Shown piece by piece: positions 51,677-61,052 of a stretch of 64,000 bases of DNA. The translations under genes were made by a program, and so were the position numbers. The notes beneath the pieces were generated by a model that made no database searches, was not told the origin of the DNA, and saw only the letters and a program-made list of their open reading frames with translations. Location: the NCBI RefSeq assembly GCF_001439735.1, contig NZ_JYLN01000010.1:151818-215817 (forward strand). The letters are read 5' to 3'. This DNA is from Pseudomonas paralactis. GTDB lineage: Bacteria; Pseudomonadota; Gammaproteobacteria; Pseudomonadales; Pseudomonadaceae. Numbering within the stretch: position 1 is the stretch's first letter; each line of letters starts with the position of its first letter.

Positions 51677-52768
51677 ATGTCCGCCTTGTTCGAACCGTTC
51701 AAACTCAAAGACGTTACCTTGCGCAATCGCATTGCCATCCCGCCGATGTGCCAATACATGGCCGAGGACGGCATGGTCAACGACTGGCACCACGTGCACC
51801 TGGCCGGCATGGCCCGTGGCGGCGCCGGCCTGCTGGTGGTCGAGGCCACGGCAGTCGCGCCGGAAGGACGTATCACCCCTGGCTGCGCCGGTATCTGGAG
51901 CGATGCCCATGCACAGGCGTTCGTGCCGATGGTCAAGGCCATCAAGGCCGCAGGTTCGGTGCCGGGCATCCAGATCGCCCACGCGGGCCGTAAAGCCAGC
52001 GCGAACCGCCCATGGGAAGGCGATGACCACATCCCGGCGTCCGATGCCCGCGGTTGGGAAACTATCGCGCCGTCGGCCATTGCGTTTGGCGCCAATTTGC
52101 CCAACGTGCCGCGTGCCATGACCCTGGAAGACATCGCCCGCGTCCAGCAAGACTTCGTCGATGCCGCCCGTCGCGCCCGCGATGCCGGTTTTGAATGGAT
52201 CGAGCTGCACTTCGCCCACGGTTACCTGGGCCAGAGCTTTTTCTCCGAGCACTCCAACCAGCGCACCGATGCCTACGGTGGCAGCTTCGATAACCGTAGC
52301 CGTTTCCTCCTGGAAACCCTGGCCGCCGTGCGTGAAGTCTGGCCGGAAAACCTGCCACTGACCGCACGCTTTGGCGTGATCGAATACGACGGCCGCGACG
52401 AGCAGACACTTACCGAATCCATCGAACTGGCGCGCCGCTTCAAGGCCGGTGGCCTGGACCTGTTGAGCGTCAGTGTCGGCTTCACCATCCCCGACACCAA
52501 CATCCCGTGGGGTCCGGCGTTCATGGGGCCAATCGCTGAGCGTGTGCGCCGTGAGGCCGGTATTGCGGTGACTTCGGCGTGGGGTTTTGGTACTCCGCAA
52601 CTGGCCGAAGGCGCGCTGCAGGCCGGTCACCTGGATCTGGTTTCGGTAGGGCGTGCGCACTTGGCCGATCCGCATTGGGCGTATTTTGCTGCCAAGGAGC
52701 TGGGCGTGGACAAGTCGTCCTGGACCTTGCCGGCGCCTTACGCGCATTGGTTGGAACGCTACCGTTGA
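51677..52768 (+). CDS. xenA: xenobiotic reductase A, OYE-family NADPH:flavin oxidoreductase
   Basis: A 363-residue old yellow enzyme, closely matching XenA of pseudomonads in length and motifs: C25 and Y27 near the flavin (PPMCQYM), catalytic His pair in LHFAHGYLGQSFFSEH, NQRTDAYGG and C-terminal SWTLPAPYAHWLERYR. FMN enzyme reducing activated alkenes, nitro esters and quinones with NADPH. Likely repressed by the divergent ArsR-type regulator. A strong terminator follows. Confidence 0.95.
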   Translation: MSALFEPFKLKDVTLRNRIAIPPMCQYMAEDGMVNDWHHVHLAGMARGGAGLLVVEATAVAPEGRITPGCAGIWSDAHAQAFVPMVKAIKAAGSVPGIQIAHAGRKASANRPWEGDDHIPASDARGWETIAPSAIAFGANLPNVPRAMTLEDIARVQQDFVDAARRARDAGFEWIELHFAHGYLGQSFFSEHSNQRTDAYGGSFDNRSRFLLETLAAVREVWPENLPLTARFGVIEYDGRDEQTLTESIELARRFKAGGLDLLSVSVGFTIPDTNIPWGPAFMGPIAERVRREAGIAVTSAWGFGTPQLAEGALQAGHLDLVSVGRAHLADPHWAYFAAKELGVDKSSWTLPAPYAHWLERYR

Positions 52769-52789
52769 GGCCAGCCAGCCGGTGATATG

Positions 52790-52815
52790 AGCCACTCGAT
52801 TGAGTGGCTTTTTTT
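52790..52815 (+). terminator. rho-independent terminator of xenA
   Basis: AGCCACTC-gatt-GAGTGGCT followed by TTTTTT. Confidence 0.9.
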
Positions 52816-52850
52816 CGCCGCTTGTTACAACGCCGATACTCGAAAAATAA

Positions 52851-52880
52851 CAAATGAGAACCGATATCAAACGAGAATGC
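52851..52880. promoter_or_regulatory. possible Fur box before siderophore receptor
   Basis: CAAATGAGAACCGATATCAA with a following ACGAGAATGC resembles pseudomonad Fur boxes (AAATGAGAATxATTATC) but is imperfect. Position, about 75 bp before the start, suits iron repression. Confidence 0.5.
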
Positions 52881-52953
52881 GCTGAGATATGATGCGCGGC
52901 GAATTATTGGCAGGTTTGCCGCCCCATCTGGCTCATTCACTAGGTTTACATCC

Positions 52954-55095
52954 ATGCGTCGTACCCTGATTTCAATCTGTGTGCTTCAGGCGTTTTCCCC
53001 CTTCACCTGGGCAGAGGATGCCCCTGCTGAAAAAGCCAGTATCGAACTGCAAGCCACCAATGTGACTGCCACCGCGGACTTCGAGACGGCGCAAGGCCCG
53101 GTCCAGGGCTACCACGCCACCCGTTCAGCCAGTGCGACGCGCACCGACACCTCCATTCATGAAACCCCGCAGTCCATCAGCGTGGTCTCCAAAGATGTGG
53201 TCGAGGATATCGGCGCAACACGCCTGCAAGATGCCCTTGACTATGCCGGCGGCGTGGGCCGCGCCAACAACTTTGGCGGCCAGGGCCTGACCACCTTCAC
53301 CGTGCGTGGCTTCACCACCGGTGAGTTCTACCGCAATGGTTTCCCGATCAACCGCGGTTACCCGAACATGCCGGATGCCAACACCATCGAACGTCTTGAG
53401 GTCTTGCGTGGCCCTGCGACCATGCTTTACGGCCGTGGCGACCCCGGTGGCACGTTCAACGTGGTGTCCAAGCAACCCTTGGCCGAACGCACCGTAACCC
53501 TGGGCAGCCAGTTGAATGACCAGGGCATGAAACGCGGCACCCTGGATGCGTCCGGCCCGCTGGACGAAGAGGGCCGCCTGGCGTATCGCCTCAACGTAGT
53601 GGGCGAGGGCGGCGACACCTTCCGTGATCATGTCGAGACCGAGCGCTACGGCGTGACGCCGGTGGTCACCTGGCAGGCCACCGATGACACCAAGGTGACC
53701 TTCGAAGGCGATTTCATGCGCAACAACCACCCGCTGGACCGCGGCCTGACGCGTTTCCCCAACCAGCGTGGCACCCCCTCGCGCGATACATTCTGGGGCG
53801 ACAAGGATGCCGGCAAACTGCACAACGACAACAACATGGCGCAGTTGCGTTTCGAGCACGCGCTTAACGACAACTGGACCCTGGGCGGCGGTTTCCAATG
53901 GTTGGACGGCAGCCTGAAGGGCAACGCCATTGAGGCCAACGGGCCGGGTAGTCTGGGCGCCGATGGCCGGACCCTGCAACGCAACTTCAACTACCGCAAG
54001 CTGGAATGGACCGACAAGGACTATCAGCTCAATCTGACCGGCCACTTCTCCACCGGCGGGTTCGATCACACCTTGCTCACCGGTATCGAGTACGAGGATT
54101 ACGACTATAAGTCGATTATTCAGCGTTCAAGCGCTGATGCCGGCACCTATCCAATTGACATCTTTGACCCGGTGTACGGTCAACCCCGTCCGGCACTGAC
54201 CCGTACGCCGACCCACGACAAAGAAAACCTCAAGACCTACGCCGCTTTTGTACAGGACCAGGTTGCTCTCACTGAACGTCTGAAAGTGCTGGCCGGTGCG
54301 CGCTTCGAACGCTTTGAGCATGATTACGAAAACTATGTGTCACGCGATAAAAACTGGCAGGCCGCCGACAACGCCGTCACCCCGCGTGTGGGCGTGATCT
54401 ACGACCTCACCGATACCGTCGCGGTTTATGCCGACGCCGCCCGTTCGTTCAAGCCCAACACCGGCGCCAGCCGCGAAGGCGGTGGTTTCGCGCCGGAGAA
54501 AGGCAAGTCCTACGAGATGGGGATCAAGTGGGAAGCACTTGACCGCCAACTGAGCGTCGACGCCGCTATCTACCAGATCGAAAAGAAAAACGTGCTGGCC
54601 ATCGACCCGGCTGATCCCACCAGCACTCTCAATGTCGCGACCGGCCAGGTGCGCAGCCGCGGATTTGACCTGAACGTGGCGGGCAACCTCACACCCGAGT
54701 GGCGTGTGATTGGCGGTTACGCCTACGTGGACGCCGAAGTGACCCGCGACACCACGCTGCGCTCCGGCACGCGCTTGATGAACATCCCGCGCAACAGCTT
54801 CAGCCTGCTCAACGTCTACGAGTTCCAGGACGGCGCACTGAAAGGGCTGGGCCTGGGCGCGGGCGGCAAGTACGTCGACCAGCGCGCCGGCCAGACTGCC
54901 AATACGGCCTTCTCGATGGACGCCTACACCGTGGTCGACCTGCTGGGTTACTACAAGGTCAACGAGCAGGTGCGCCTGAACCTGGACGTGAAGAACCTGT
55001 TCAACCGCGAGTATGAGGAAGGCGCGTTCGGCAATATCTACGCGTATCCCGGTGCGCCACGCACAGTGCAGGTCGGAATCGCCTACACCCTCTGA
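52954..55095 (+). CDS. TonB-dependent siderophore receptor
   Basis: A 713-residue outer-membrane receptor: signal peptide (ends TWAEDAPAEK), plug with RTDTSIHETPQSISVVSKDVVED and NTIERLEVLRGPATMLYGRGDPGGTFNVV, and a 22-strand barrel ending TVQVGIAYTL. The plug follows the signal without an N-terminal signalling extension, so it is not a FecA-type transducer. Ligand unknown (ferric siderophore, probably xenosiderophore). No other transport gene is adjacent. Confidence 0.93.
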   Translation: MRRTLISICVLQAFSPFTWAEDAPAEKASIELQATNVTATADFETAQGPVQGYHATRSASATRTDTSIHETPQSISVVSKDVVEDIGATRLQDALDYAGGVGRANNFGGQGLTTFTVRGFTTGEFYRNGFPINRGYPNMPDANTIERLEVLRGPATMLYGRGDPGGTFNVVSKQPLAERTVTLGSQLNDQGMKRGTLDASGPLDEEGRLAYRLNVVGEGGDTFRDHVETERYGVTPVVTWQATDDTKVTFEGDFMRNNHPLDRGLTRFPNQRGTPSRDTFWGDKDAGKLHNDNNMAQLRFEHALNDNWTLGGGFQWLDGSLKGNAIEANGPGSLGADGRTLQRNFNYRKLEWTDKDYQLNLTGHFSTGGFDHTLLTGIEYEDYDYKSIIQRSSADAGTYPIDIFDPVYGQPRPALTRTPTHDKENLKTYAAFVQDQVALTERLKVLAGARFERFEHDYENYVSRDKNWQAADNAVTPRVGVIYDLTDTVAVYADAARSFKPNTGASREGGGFAPEKGKSYEMGIKWEALDRQLSVDAAIYQIEKKNVLAIDPADPTSTLNVATGQVRSRGFDLNVAGNLTPEWRVIGGYAYVDAEVTRDTTLRSGTRLMNIPRNSFSLLNVYEFQDGALKGLGLGAGGKYVDQRAGQTANTAFSMDAYTVVDLLGYYKVNEQVRLNLDVKNLFNREYEEGAFGNIYAYPGAPRTVQVGIAYTL

Positions 55096-55130
55096 CGCTG
55101 TACACGGTTCCAAATGTAGGCTCGCCCTCT

Positions 55131-55228
55131 GTAGGAGCGAGCTTGCTCGCGAAAATCGTCAACGATAGCGCAAGCTTCCTGAATAAAAGCCGCGCCTGTG
55201 AGTTTTTCGCGAGCAAGCTCGCTCCTAC
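55131..55228. repeat. REP doublet (REPIN)
   Basis: Canonical GTAGGAGC-type doublet 35 bp after the receptor gene, with an extra small hairpin GTGGGAGCAAGCTCCCTCAC just beyond (55235-55254). Confidence 0.93.
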
Positions 55229-55270
55229 ACAGGCGTGGGAGCAAGCTCCCTCACACCTTTTCATGTGCGC

Positions 55271-55290
55271 TACTGTCAGGTTTGACAGTA
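55271..55290. promoter_or_regulatory. palindrome upstream of hypothetical membrane gene
   Basis: TACTGTCA-ggtt-TGACAGTA, 8-bp perfect arms, about 100 bp before the next start codon; no T-tract. Possible operator. Confidence 0.5.
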
Positions 55291-55389
55291 GACAGTGAAG
55301 GCCGCGCGAGGGATGTTTGCCGCTAACGTGTCAGCGTAGTAGTCGGCGCTTATTGCTTTTCGAAGCCACGCTTAATAGGGATATTAAAA

Positions 55390-55995
55390 ATGGAACGGGA
55401 ACTGGCCAGTGAAACCGATGAACTGATTAAAAAAACCAACGATGCCGAACGGCTGTTCACCCGGTACGCCACCAAGTGCTACACCTCAGCCATGCAAAAA
55501 TATGCCAAGGAGATCAGCGAGACGTCATACACGTATCTCTTGGCCGAGCTTGCCGAGAGTTCGTTGAGTTCGGAAATCCTGAGTCGGCCAGCGGCCAATA
55601 TCAGCCTGGTCAGGATCGAGATCGAGGAGGTCATGACGGAGGCCGATGTGATCAAGAAACTGAAGAGGGCCGAAACACACTATTTGGAAACGCTTGAATC
55701 GGTGCGCAAGTTTGAAAACCTCAAACGCTTCGAAAAAATGCAAGACACCTCCGATATCGTGCGCTCGATCAAACTCGGCGTGTCGCGCTTCAACATCCTG
55801 TTTGTCATCCTGCTGATCGGCGGGTTGACCTGGGCGGCGATCAATCTGCCCAAAGAGGCCCTGGCGCTTATTTCCGCCGCTATCGGCGGGGCCATTACGC
55901 ATTTGTTGTCTGAGCGACAGGCAGTGCTGGCGCTGAAAAAAGAGGGTGATAACACTTGCCCCAGAGCCAACAACAACAGTAACAATCAGGAATGA
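55390..55995 (+). CDS. hypothetical membrane protein (201 aa)
   Basis: About 135 residues of charged helical, coiled-coil-like sequence (SETDELIKKTNDAERLFTRY..., VIKKLKRAETHYLETLESV) followed by two transmembrane helices (LFVILLIGGLTWAAINL about 142-158 and ALALISAAIGGAITHLL about 162-178) and an Asn-rich tail. It lies alone between REP/palindrome sequences and the GntR gene, with convergent 3' ends. No family recognised. Confidence 0.75.
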   Translation: MERELASETDELIKKTNDAERLFTRYATKCYTSAMQKYAKEISETSYTYLLAELAESSLSSEILSRPAANISLVRIEIEEVMTEADVIKKLKRAETHYLETLESVRKFENLKRFEKMQDTSDIVRSIKLGVSRFNILFVILLIGGLTWAAINLPKEALALISAAIGGAITHLLSERQAVLALKKEGDNTCPRANNNSNNQE

Positions 55996-56010
55996 GTGCG
56001 CCAGCGCGGA

Positions 56011-56733
56011 TTACAAAGGCGTCAACACATTCATCACCGTATCCAGCGCCACCCGCGTGTCATCCAGTTGCACCAGCGACGCATGCCGTGCGCCCAGGGC
56101 ATCGCGGTTCTGGATCGCCGTCAGGATCGCCTTGTGCCGCGGCAGACTCAGGCCCTGGATATCCGGGCGGCGGTTGGTGATATTGATCGACTCGCGCAGC
56201 GGCAGCGAGAGCATGTTGCACATATAGGCGAGCAGGTCGTTACGGGTGGCGTCGGCAATCGCCCGGTGGAAGTCCAGGTCGGCCTGCAACAGGTCCTCGT
56301 GGGTCTTGGCGGTTTCCATGCCCTGGTAGGCATGTTCGATGGTGGCGATGTCTTCATCGGTGGCGGTGGTCGCGGCCATGGCGGCGATTTCCGGTTCGAG
56401 GATGCGCCGCACCCCGGCCAGGGTGTTGAAGAACTCACTGTGGGGCGTGGACTGCATCAACCAGGACAGCACATCCGGGTCGAGCAGGTGCCATTTCAAG
56501 CGTGGCCGTACCACCGCGCCCACCCGTGGCTTGGAATACACCAGGCCCTTGGCGCTGAGCACCCGCGTCGCCTCGCGCAACACCGAACGGCTGACCTGGT
56601 ATTCCTCGCACAGCGTGGCTTCCATGGGCAACCGTTCTTCGGGCTTGAAGCGACCGGAAACGATGTGCATACCCAGGTCCTGAACGATCTGGGCATGCTG
56701 GCTCTTGCGCGGCTTGGGCGGCTGGTGATCCAT
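56011..56733 (-). CDS. GntR/FadR-family regulator of pentose cluster
   Basis: A 240-residue FCD-type regulator: N-terminal winged HTH (LPMEATLCEEYQVSRSVLREATRVLSAKGLVYSKPRVGAVV) and helical FCD effector domain with metal-binding His (DLDFHRAIADATRND, LPRHKAILTAIQNRDA). It follows the dehydratase gene by 48 bp on the same strand, so it is co-transcribed; a possible target is the divergent promoter at 58.5-58.7 kb. The start at 56733 avoids an unlikely TTG. Confidence 0.9.
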   Translation of the reverse strand: MDHQPPKPRKSQHAQIVQDLGMHIVSGRFKPEERLPMEATLCEEYQVSRSVLREATRVLSAKGLVYSKPRVGAVVRPRLKWHLLDPDVLSWLMQSTPHSEFFNTLAGVRRILEPEIAAMAATTATDEDIATIEHAYQGMETAKTHEDLLQADLDFHRAIADATRNDLLAYMCNMLSLPLRESINITNRRPDIQGLSLPRHKAILTAIQNRDALGARHASLVQLDDTRVALDTVMNVLTPL

Positions 56734-56781
56734 AACGACGGGCAGGCTCTGGCTTAGATTCGCCGCATCATAGCATCCCAA

Positions 56782-58518
56782 TTAGTGGGAATGCCGTGGG
56801 ACTTCTGCTCCGCGACAGCCCACCAGGAAGTCAAAGTCGCAGCCCTGGTCGGCTTGCAGCACATGGTCGATATACAGCTGGCGATAGCCGCCAACGATCA
56901 ACTTTTGCGGTGGCGCCAGATCAGCCATGCGTGCCGCCAGCTCGGCGTCGGGGATGTCCAGGTGCAGGCGGCCATTGGCGCAATCAAGTTCGATCCAGTC
57001 ACCTTCCTTTACAGTCGCCAACGGCCCGCCGGCAGCGGCTTCCGGGGCCACGTGCAAGACCACCGTGCCGTAGGCGGTGCCGCTCATGCGTGCATCGGAA
57101 ATACGCACCATGTCGGTCACGCCCTGGGCCAGCAGTTTGGCCGGCAGGCCCATATTGCCGACCTCCGCCATGCCTGGGTAACCCTTGGGGCCGCAGTTCT
57201 TCATGACCAGGATCGAGTTGGCGTCCACGTCCAGCTCCGGGTCGTTGATGCGCGCCTTGTACATGTCGAAGTTTTCGAACACCACCGCACGGCCACGGTG
57301 TTGCATCAGTTCGGCGCTGGCGGCGGATGGCTTGAGCACCGCACCCAACGGCGCCAGGTTGCCGCGCAACACGCAGATGCCGCCGTCGGCGCGAATCGGG
57401 TTGTCGAGGGTGCGGATTACTTCGTCCTGGCCGTAGATCGGTGAATCCTTGGTGTTCTCGCCCAGGGACTTGCCGTTGACGGTCAAGGCGTTCGGGTGGG
57501 GGATCAGGTTGGCCTCACCCAGGCGACGCAGCACGGCAGGCAGGCCGCCGGCGTAGTAGAACTCTTCCATCAGGAAGCGCCCCGAGGGTTGCAGGTCGAC
57601 GATGGTCGGCATACCGCGCCCGATGCGGGTCCAGTCATCCAGGTCCAGCTCCACGCCGATGCGCCCGGCGATGGCTTTAAGGTGAATCACCGCGTTGGTC
57701 GAACCGCCGATGGCTGCGTTTACGCGAATCGCGTTTTCAAACGCTTCTTTGGTGAGGATCTTCGACAGCTTCAAGTCTTCGCGCACCATCTCGACCGCAC
57801 GCATACCGGACATATGCGCCAGCACATATCGCCGCGCATCCACCGCCGGGATCGCCGCGTTGTGGGGCAGGGACGTGCCCAGTGCCTCGGCCATGCACGC
57901 CATGGTCGATGCGGTGCCCATGGTGTTGCAGGTGCCCGCCGAGCGCGACATACCGCCTTCGGCCGCGAGGAAGTCATCCAGGGTGATGGTGCCGGCCTTG
58001 ACCTGCTCGCTCAGCTGCCACACCACCGTGCCCGAGCCGATGTCCTGGCCCTTGTGTTTGCCATTGAGCATCGGCCCGCCGGTGACCACGATAGCCGGGA
58101 CATCACAACTGGCGGCGCCCATCAGCAGCGCCGGGGTGGTTTTGTCGCAGCCGGTCAGCAGCACCACACCGTCAATCGGGTTGCCACGAATCGCTTCTTC
58201 CACATCCATGCTTGCCAGGTTGCGGGTCAGCATCGCGGTAGGGCGCAGGTTGGATTCACCGTTGGAGAACACCGGGAACTCCACCGGGAAACCGCCGGCC
58301 TCGATCACGCCGCGCTTGACGTGCTCGGCGATCTGGCGGAAATGCGCGTTGCATGGGGTCAGCTCCGACCAGGTGTTGCAGATGCCGATGATCGGCTTGC
58401 CATGGAATTGGTGGTCGGCAATGCCCTGGTTCTTCATCCAGCTGCGGTACATGAAGCCGTTTTTATCGGCGGTACCAAACCACTGGGCGGAGCGTAGGCC
58501 GGGCTTTTTGTCAGGCAT
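56782..58518 (-). CDS. IlvD/Edd-family sugar acid dehydratase, probable L-arabonate dehydratase
   Basis: A 578-residue dehydratase. Fe-S ligands are visible in ICNTWSELTPCN, LTGCDKTTPA and AGTCNTMGTASTM; C-terminal RISDARMSGTAYGTVVLH. Size and motifs fit L-arabonate/D-galactonate-type dehydratases, which form 2-keto-3-deoxy acids. The neighbouring lactonase, AraD1 and semialdehyde dehydrogenase make L-arabonate the best guess. SD AGAGAA upstream of 58518. Confidence 0.9.
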   Translation of the reverse strand: MPDKKPGLRSAQWFGTADKNGFMYRSWMKNQGIADHQFHGKPIIGICNTWSELTPCNAHFRQIAEHVKRGVIEAGGFPVEFPVFSNGESNLRPTAMLTRNLASMDVEEAIRGNPIDGVVLLTGCDKTTPALLMGAASCDVPAIVVTGGPMLNGKHKGQDIGSGTVVWQLSEQVKAGTITLDDFLAAEGGMSRSAGTCNTMGTASTMACMAEALGTSLPHNAAIPAVDARRYVLAHMSGMRAVEMVREDLKLSKILTKEAFENAIRVNAAIGGSTNAVIHLKAIAGRIGVELDLDDWTRIGRGMPTIVDLQPSGRFLMEEFYYAGGLPAVLRRLGEANLIPHPNALTVNGKSLGENTKDSPIYGQDEVIRTLDNPIRADGGICVLRGNLAPLGAVLKPSAASAELMQHRGRAVVFENFDMYKARINDPELDVDANSILVMKNCGPKGYPGMAEVGNMGLPAKLLAQGVTDMVRISDARMSGTAYGTVVLHVAPEAAAGGPLATVKEGDWIELDCANGRLHLDIPDAELAARMADLAPPQKLIVGGYRQLYIDHVLQADQGCDFDFLVGCRGAEVPRHSH

Positions 58519-58535
58519 GATCGATTCTCTTATTG

Positions 58536-58623
58536 TATGACTATATGTTCTATGCGTGCTTAAACATAAGCGCAAAATCGCTGCTTTGGAAGTGTTGTTT
58601 TGCAAATAGTCATACTATATAGT
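58536..58623. promoter_or_regulatory. paired inverted boxes in divergent pentose promoter
   Basis: GTATGACTAT at 58535-58544 recurs inverted at 58606-58615 (ATAGTCATAC), followed by the palindrome ACTATATAGT (58614-58623). The two 10-bp boxes flank the divergent promoters; likely operator of the FCD-type GntR regulator. Confidence 0.65.
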
Positions 58624-58683
58624 CTTTCTCAACTGAGGTATGACCCTGGCGGATTTCGCGAGAGGCGTCCCCCGAGCTTCTAT

Positions 58684-58694
58684 AAAAACAACAA
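58684..58694 (+). promoter_or_regulatory. A-rich Crc/Hfq-type motif before MFS gene
   Basis: AAAAACAACAA, directly 5' to the SD (CGGAG) of the transporter gene. Confidence 0.55.
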
Positions 58695-58710
58695 TCGGAG
58701 ATCGACCCCC

Positions 58711-60033
58711 ATGAGCCAGGAACTGCGGCTTATTCGGCGCATCACGCTGAAACTGATTCCCTTCCTGATCCTGCTGTACCTGATCGCCTATGTGGACCGT
58801 TCCGCTGTAGGGTTCGCCAAGTTGCACATGGGCGCCGACGTCGGCATCGGTGATGCTGCCTATGGCTTGGGCGCAGGCTTGTTTTTCATCGGCTACTTTC
58901 TGTTCGAGATCCCCAGCAACCTGATGCTCGACCGCTTCGGCGCACGGCGCTGGTTCGCGCGCATCATGATTACCTGGGGCGCCATCACCATCGGTATGGC
59001 CTTCGTGCAAGGGCCGCACAGTTTCTACGTGATGCGCTTTCTGCTGGGCGCGGCGGAAGCCGGTTTCTTTCCTGGCGTGCTGTACTACATCACCCAGTGG
59101 TTCCCGGTGCGCCATCGCGGCAAGATCCTCGGGCTGTTCATTCTCTCCCAACCCATTGCAATGATGATCACCGGCCCCGTGTCCGGCGGTTTGCTCGGCA
59201 TGGACGGCATCCTCGGCCTGCACGGCTGGCAGTGGCTGTTTATCGTGATCGGCACCCCGGCGATCCTGCTGACCTGGCCGGTGCTGCGCTACCTGCCCGA
59301 CGGTCCCAAACAGGTCAACTGGATGAGCGAGCAAGAGAAGACCTGGCTTACCGGTGAGCTGGAAAAAGACCTGCAAGCCTACGGGCAGACCCGGCATGGC
59401 AACCCGCTGCATGCGCTCAAAGACAAACGCGTGCTGCTGCTGGCACTGTTCTATTTGCCGGTGACCCTGAGCATCTACGGCCTGGGCCTGTGGTTGCCGA
59501 CCCTGATCAAGCAGTTCGGTGGCAGCGACCTCACCACCGGCTTCATCTCTGCGGTGCCGTATATCTTCGGCATCATCGGCCTGCTGATCATCCCGCGCAG
59601 TTCCGATCGTTTGAACGACCGTTACGGCCACCTCGCCGTGCTCTATGTGCTCGGCGCCATCGGCCTGTTTTGCAGCGCCTGGCTGAGTGTGCCGGTGCTG
59701 CAGATGGCTGCGCTGTGCCTGGCGGCGTTTGCGATGTTTTCCTGCACCGCCGTGTTCTGGACTTTGCCAGGGCGGTTTTTTGCCGGAGCCAGCGCGGCGG
59801 CCGGCATCGCCTTGATCAACTCGGTGGGCAACCTTGGCGGCTATATCGGCCCGTTCGTGATCGGCGCGCTCAAGGAATACACCGGCAACCTGGCCTCGGG
59901 CCTGTATTTCCTGTGCGGCGTGATGCTGTTCGGCTTGCTGCTGACCTTTGTGGTCTACCGCTTGCTGGAGCGCAAGCACGTCCTGCCCGTCGATCAATTT
60001 GCCGCCAGCGCCCGTGGCGCCACACGTACTTAA
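58711..60033 (+). CDS. MFS transporter, anion:cation symporter family
   Basis: A 440-residue, 12-helix MFS permease (LIPFLILLYLIAYVDRSAVGFAKLHM, SNLMLDRFGARRWFARIMITWG between helices 2 and 4, RFLLGAAEAGFFPGVLYYITQWFP). The ACS family imports sugar acids such as galactonate, glucarate and arabonate. The ATG at 58711 has GGAG 10 nt upstream. First gene of the rightward catabolic arm. Confidence 0.9.
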   Translation: MSQELRLIRRITLKLIPFLILLYLIAYVDRSAVGFAKLHMGADVGIGDAAYGLGAGLFFIGYFLFEIPSNLMLDRFGARRWFARIMITWGAITIGMAFVQGPHSFYVMRFLLGAAEAGFFPGVLYYITQWFPVRHRGKILGLFILSQPIAMMITGPVSGGLLGMDGILGLHGWQWLFIVIGTPAILLTWPVLRYLPDGPKQVNWMSEQEKTWLTGELEKDLQAYGQTRHGNPLHALKDKRVLLLALFYLPVTLSIYGLGLWLPTLIKQFGGSDLTTGFISAVPYIFGIIGLLIIPRSSDRLNDRYGHLAVLYVLGAIGLFCSAWLSVPVLQMAALCLAAFAMFSCTAVFWTLPGRFFAGASAAAGIALINSVGNLGGYIGPFVIGALKEYTGNLASGLYFLCGVMLFGLLLTFVVYRLLERKHVLPVDQFAASARGATRT

Positions 60034-60049
60034 ATCCAGGAGAACCTGT

Positions 60050-61042
60050 ATGCGTTTAGTTCAGTTCGAGTTGAGCAACGGTGAGCGCCGCGTCGGCGTG
60101 GTGGGAGGCAACACCCTGCGGGAAGTGCAGGGCGCACACAGCGTGCGCGAATTGGCCCTGGCCGCCATCGAAGCCGGGGTTAACTTGCAGCAAAAGGTAC
60201 AGAGCCTGGGCCTGGGCGCCAGTCATGACTACGCGGCGCTGCTGGCCGAGCTGAAAATCCTGCCGCCGCTGGACCACCCGGACCCAGCCCATATGCTGAT
60301 CAGCGGCACCGGCCTGACCCATCTGGGCAGTGCCTCGGCCCGCGACAAGATGCACCAGCAGGCCGGTGACGACAGTGCGATGACCGACACCATGCGCATC
60401 TTCAAATGGGGCGTGGAAGGCGGCAAACCCGCGGCTGGCCAGGCCGGTGTGCAACCGGAGTGGTTCTACAAGGGCGACGGCAGCATCGTCGTGCGCCCAG
60501 GCGCAGCCTTCCCGGTGCCGCCGTTTGCCGAAGACGCCGGCGAAGAGCCGGAAATTGGCGGCCTCTACGTGATCGGTCACGACCGTAAGCCGTATCGCCT
60601 GGGCTTCGCGGTGGGCAACGAGTTCTCCGACCATGTGATGGAGCGCAAGAACTACCTGTACCTGGCCCATTCCAAACTGCGCAGTTGCAGCTATGGCCCG
60701 GAGCTGCGCGTGGGCGAGTTGCCCGCGCATCTGGCCGGCACCAGCCGCATCCTGCGTAACGACGAAGTGATCTGGCAGAACGAGTTCTTCAGCGGCGAGG
60801 CCAACATGTGCCACAGCCTGGAAAACCTTGAATACCACCACTTCAAATACAGCCAGTTCCTCAAACCGGGCGATGTGCATATTCACTTCTTCGGCACCGC
60901 CACCCTGTCATTCGCCGACGGTATACGTACCCAACCGGGCGATGTGTTCCAGATCAGCCAGGCCGAATTCGGTGCGCCATTGATCAACGGTATCGGCACG
61001 GTGGACGCGGTATTCGAACCCGGCCAAGTCACCACCCTTTAA
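60050..61042 (+). CDS. AraD1/GguC-type FAH-family enzyme
   Basis: A 330-residue fumarylacetoacetate-hydrolase-fold protein (MRLVQFELSNGERRVGVVGG..., MLISGTGLTHLGSASARDKM, HIHFFGTATLSFADGI, GDVFQISQAEFGAPLING). The AraD1/GguC group occurs in arabinose/galactose operons and is thought to act on 2-keto-3-deoxy-pentonates, dehydrating or cleaving them. SD CCAGGAGAA precedes the ATG at 60050. Follows the MFS gene by 16 bp. Confidence 0.88.
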   Translation: MRLVQFELSNGERRVGVVGGNTLREVQGAHSVRELALAAIEAGVNLQQKVQSLGLGASHDYAALLAELKILPPLDHPDPAHMLISGTGLTHLGSASARDKMHQQAGDDSAMTDTMRIFKWGVEGGKPAAGQAGVQPEWFYKGDGSIVVRPGAAFPVPPFAEDAGEEPEIGGLYVIGHDRKPYRLGFAVGNEFSDHVMERKNYLYLAHSKLRSCSYGPELRVGELPAHLAGTSRILRNDEVIWQNEFFSGEANMCHSLENLEYHHFKYSQFLKPGDVHIHFFGTATLSFADGIRTQPGDVFQISQAEFGAPLINGIGTVDAVFEPGQVTTL

Positions 61043-61052
61043 GGAGATCTCC

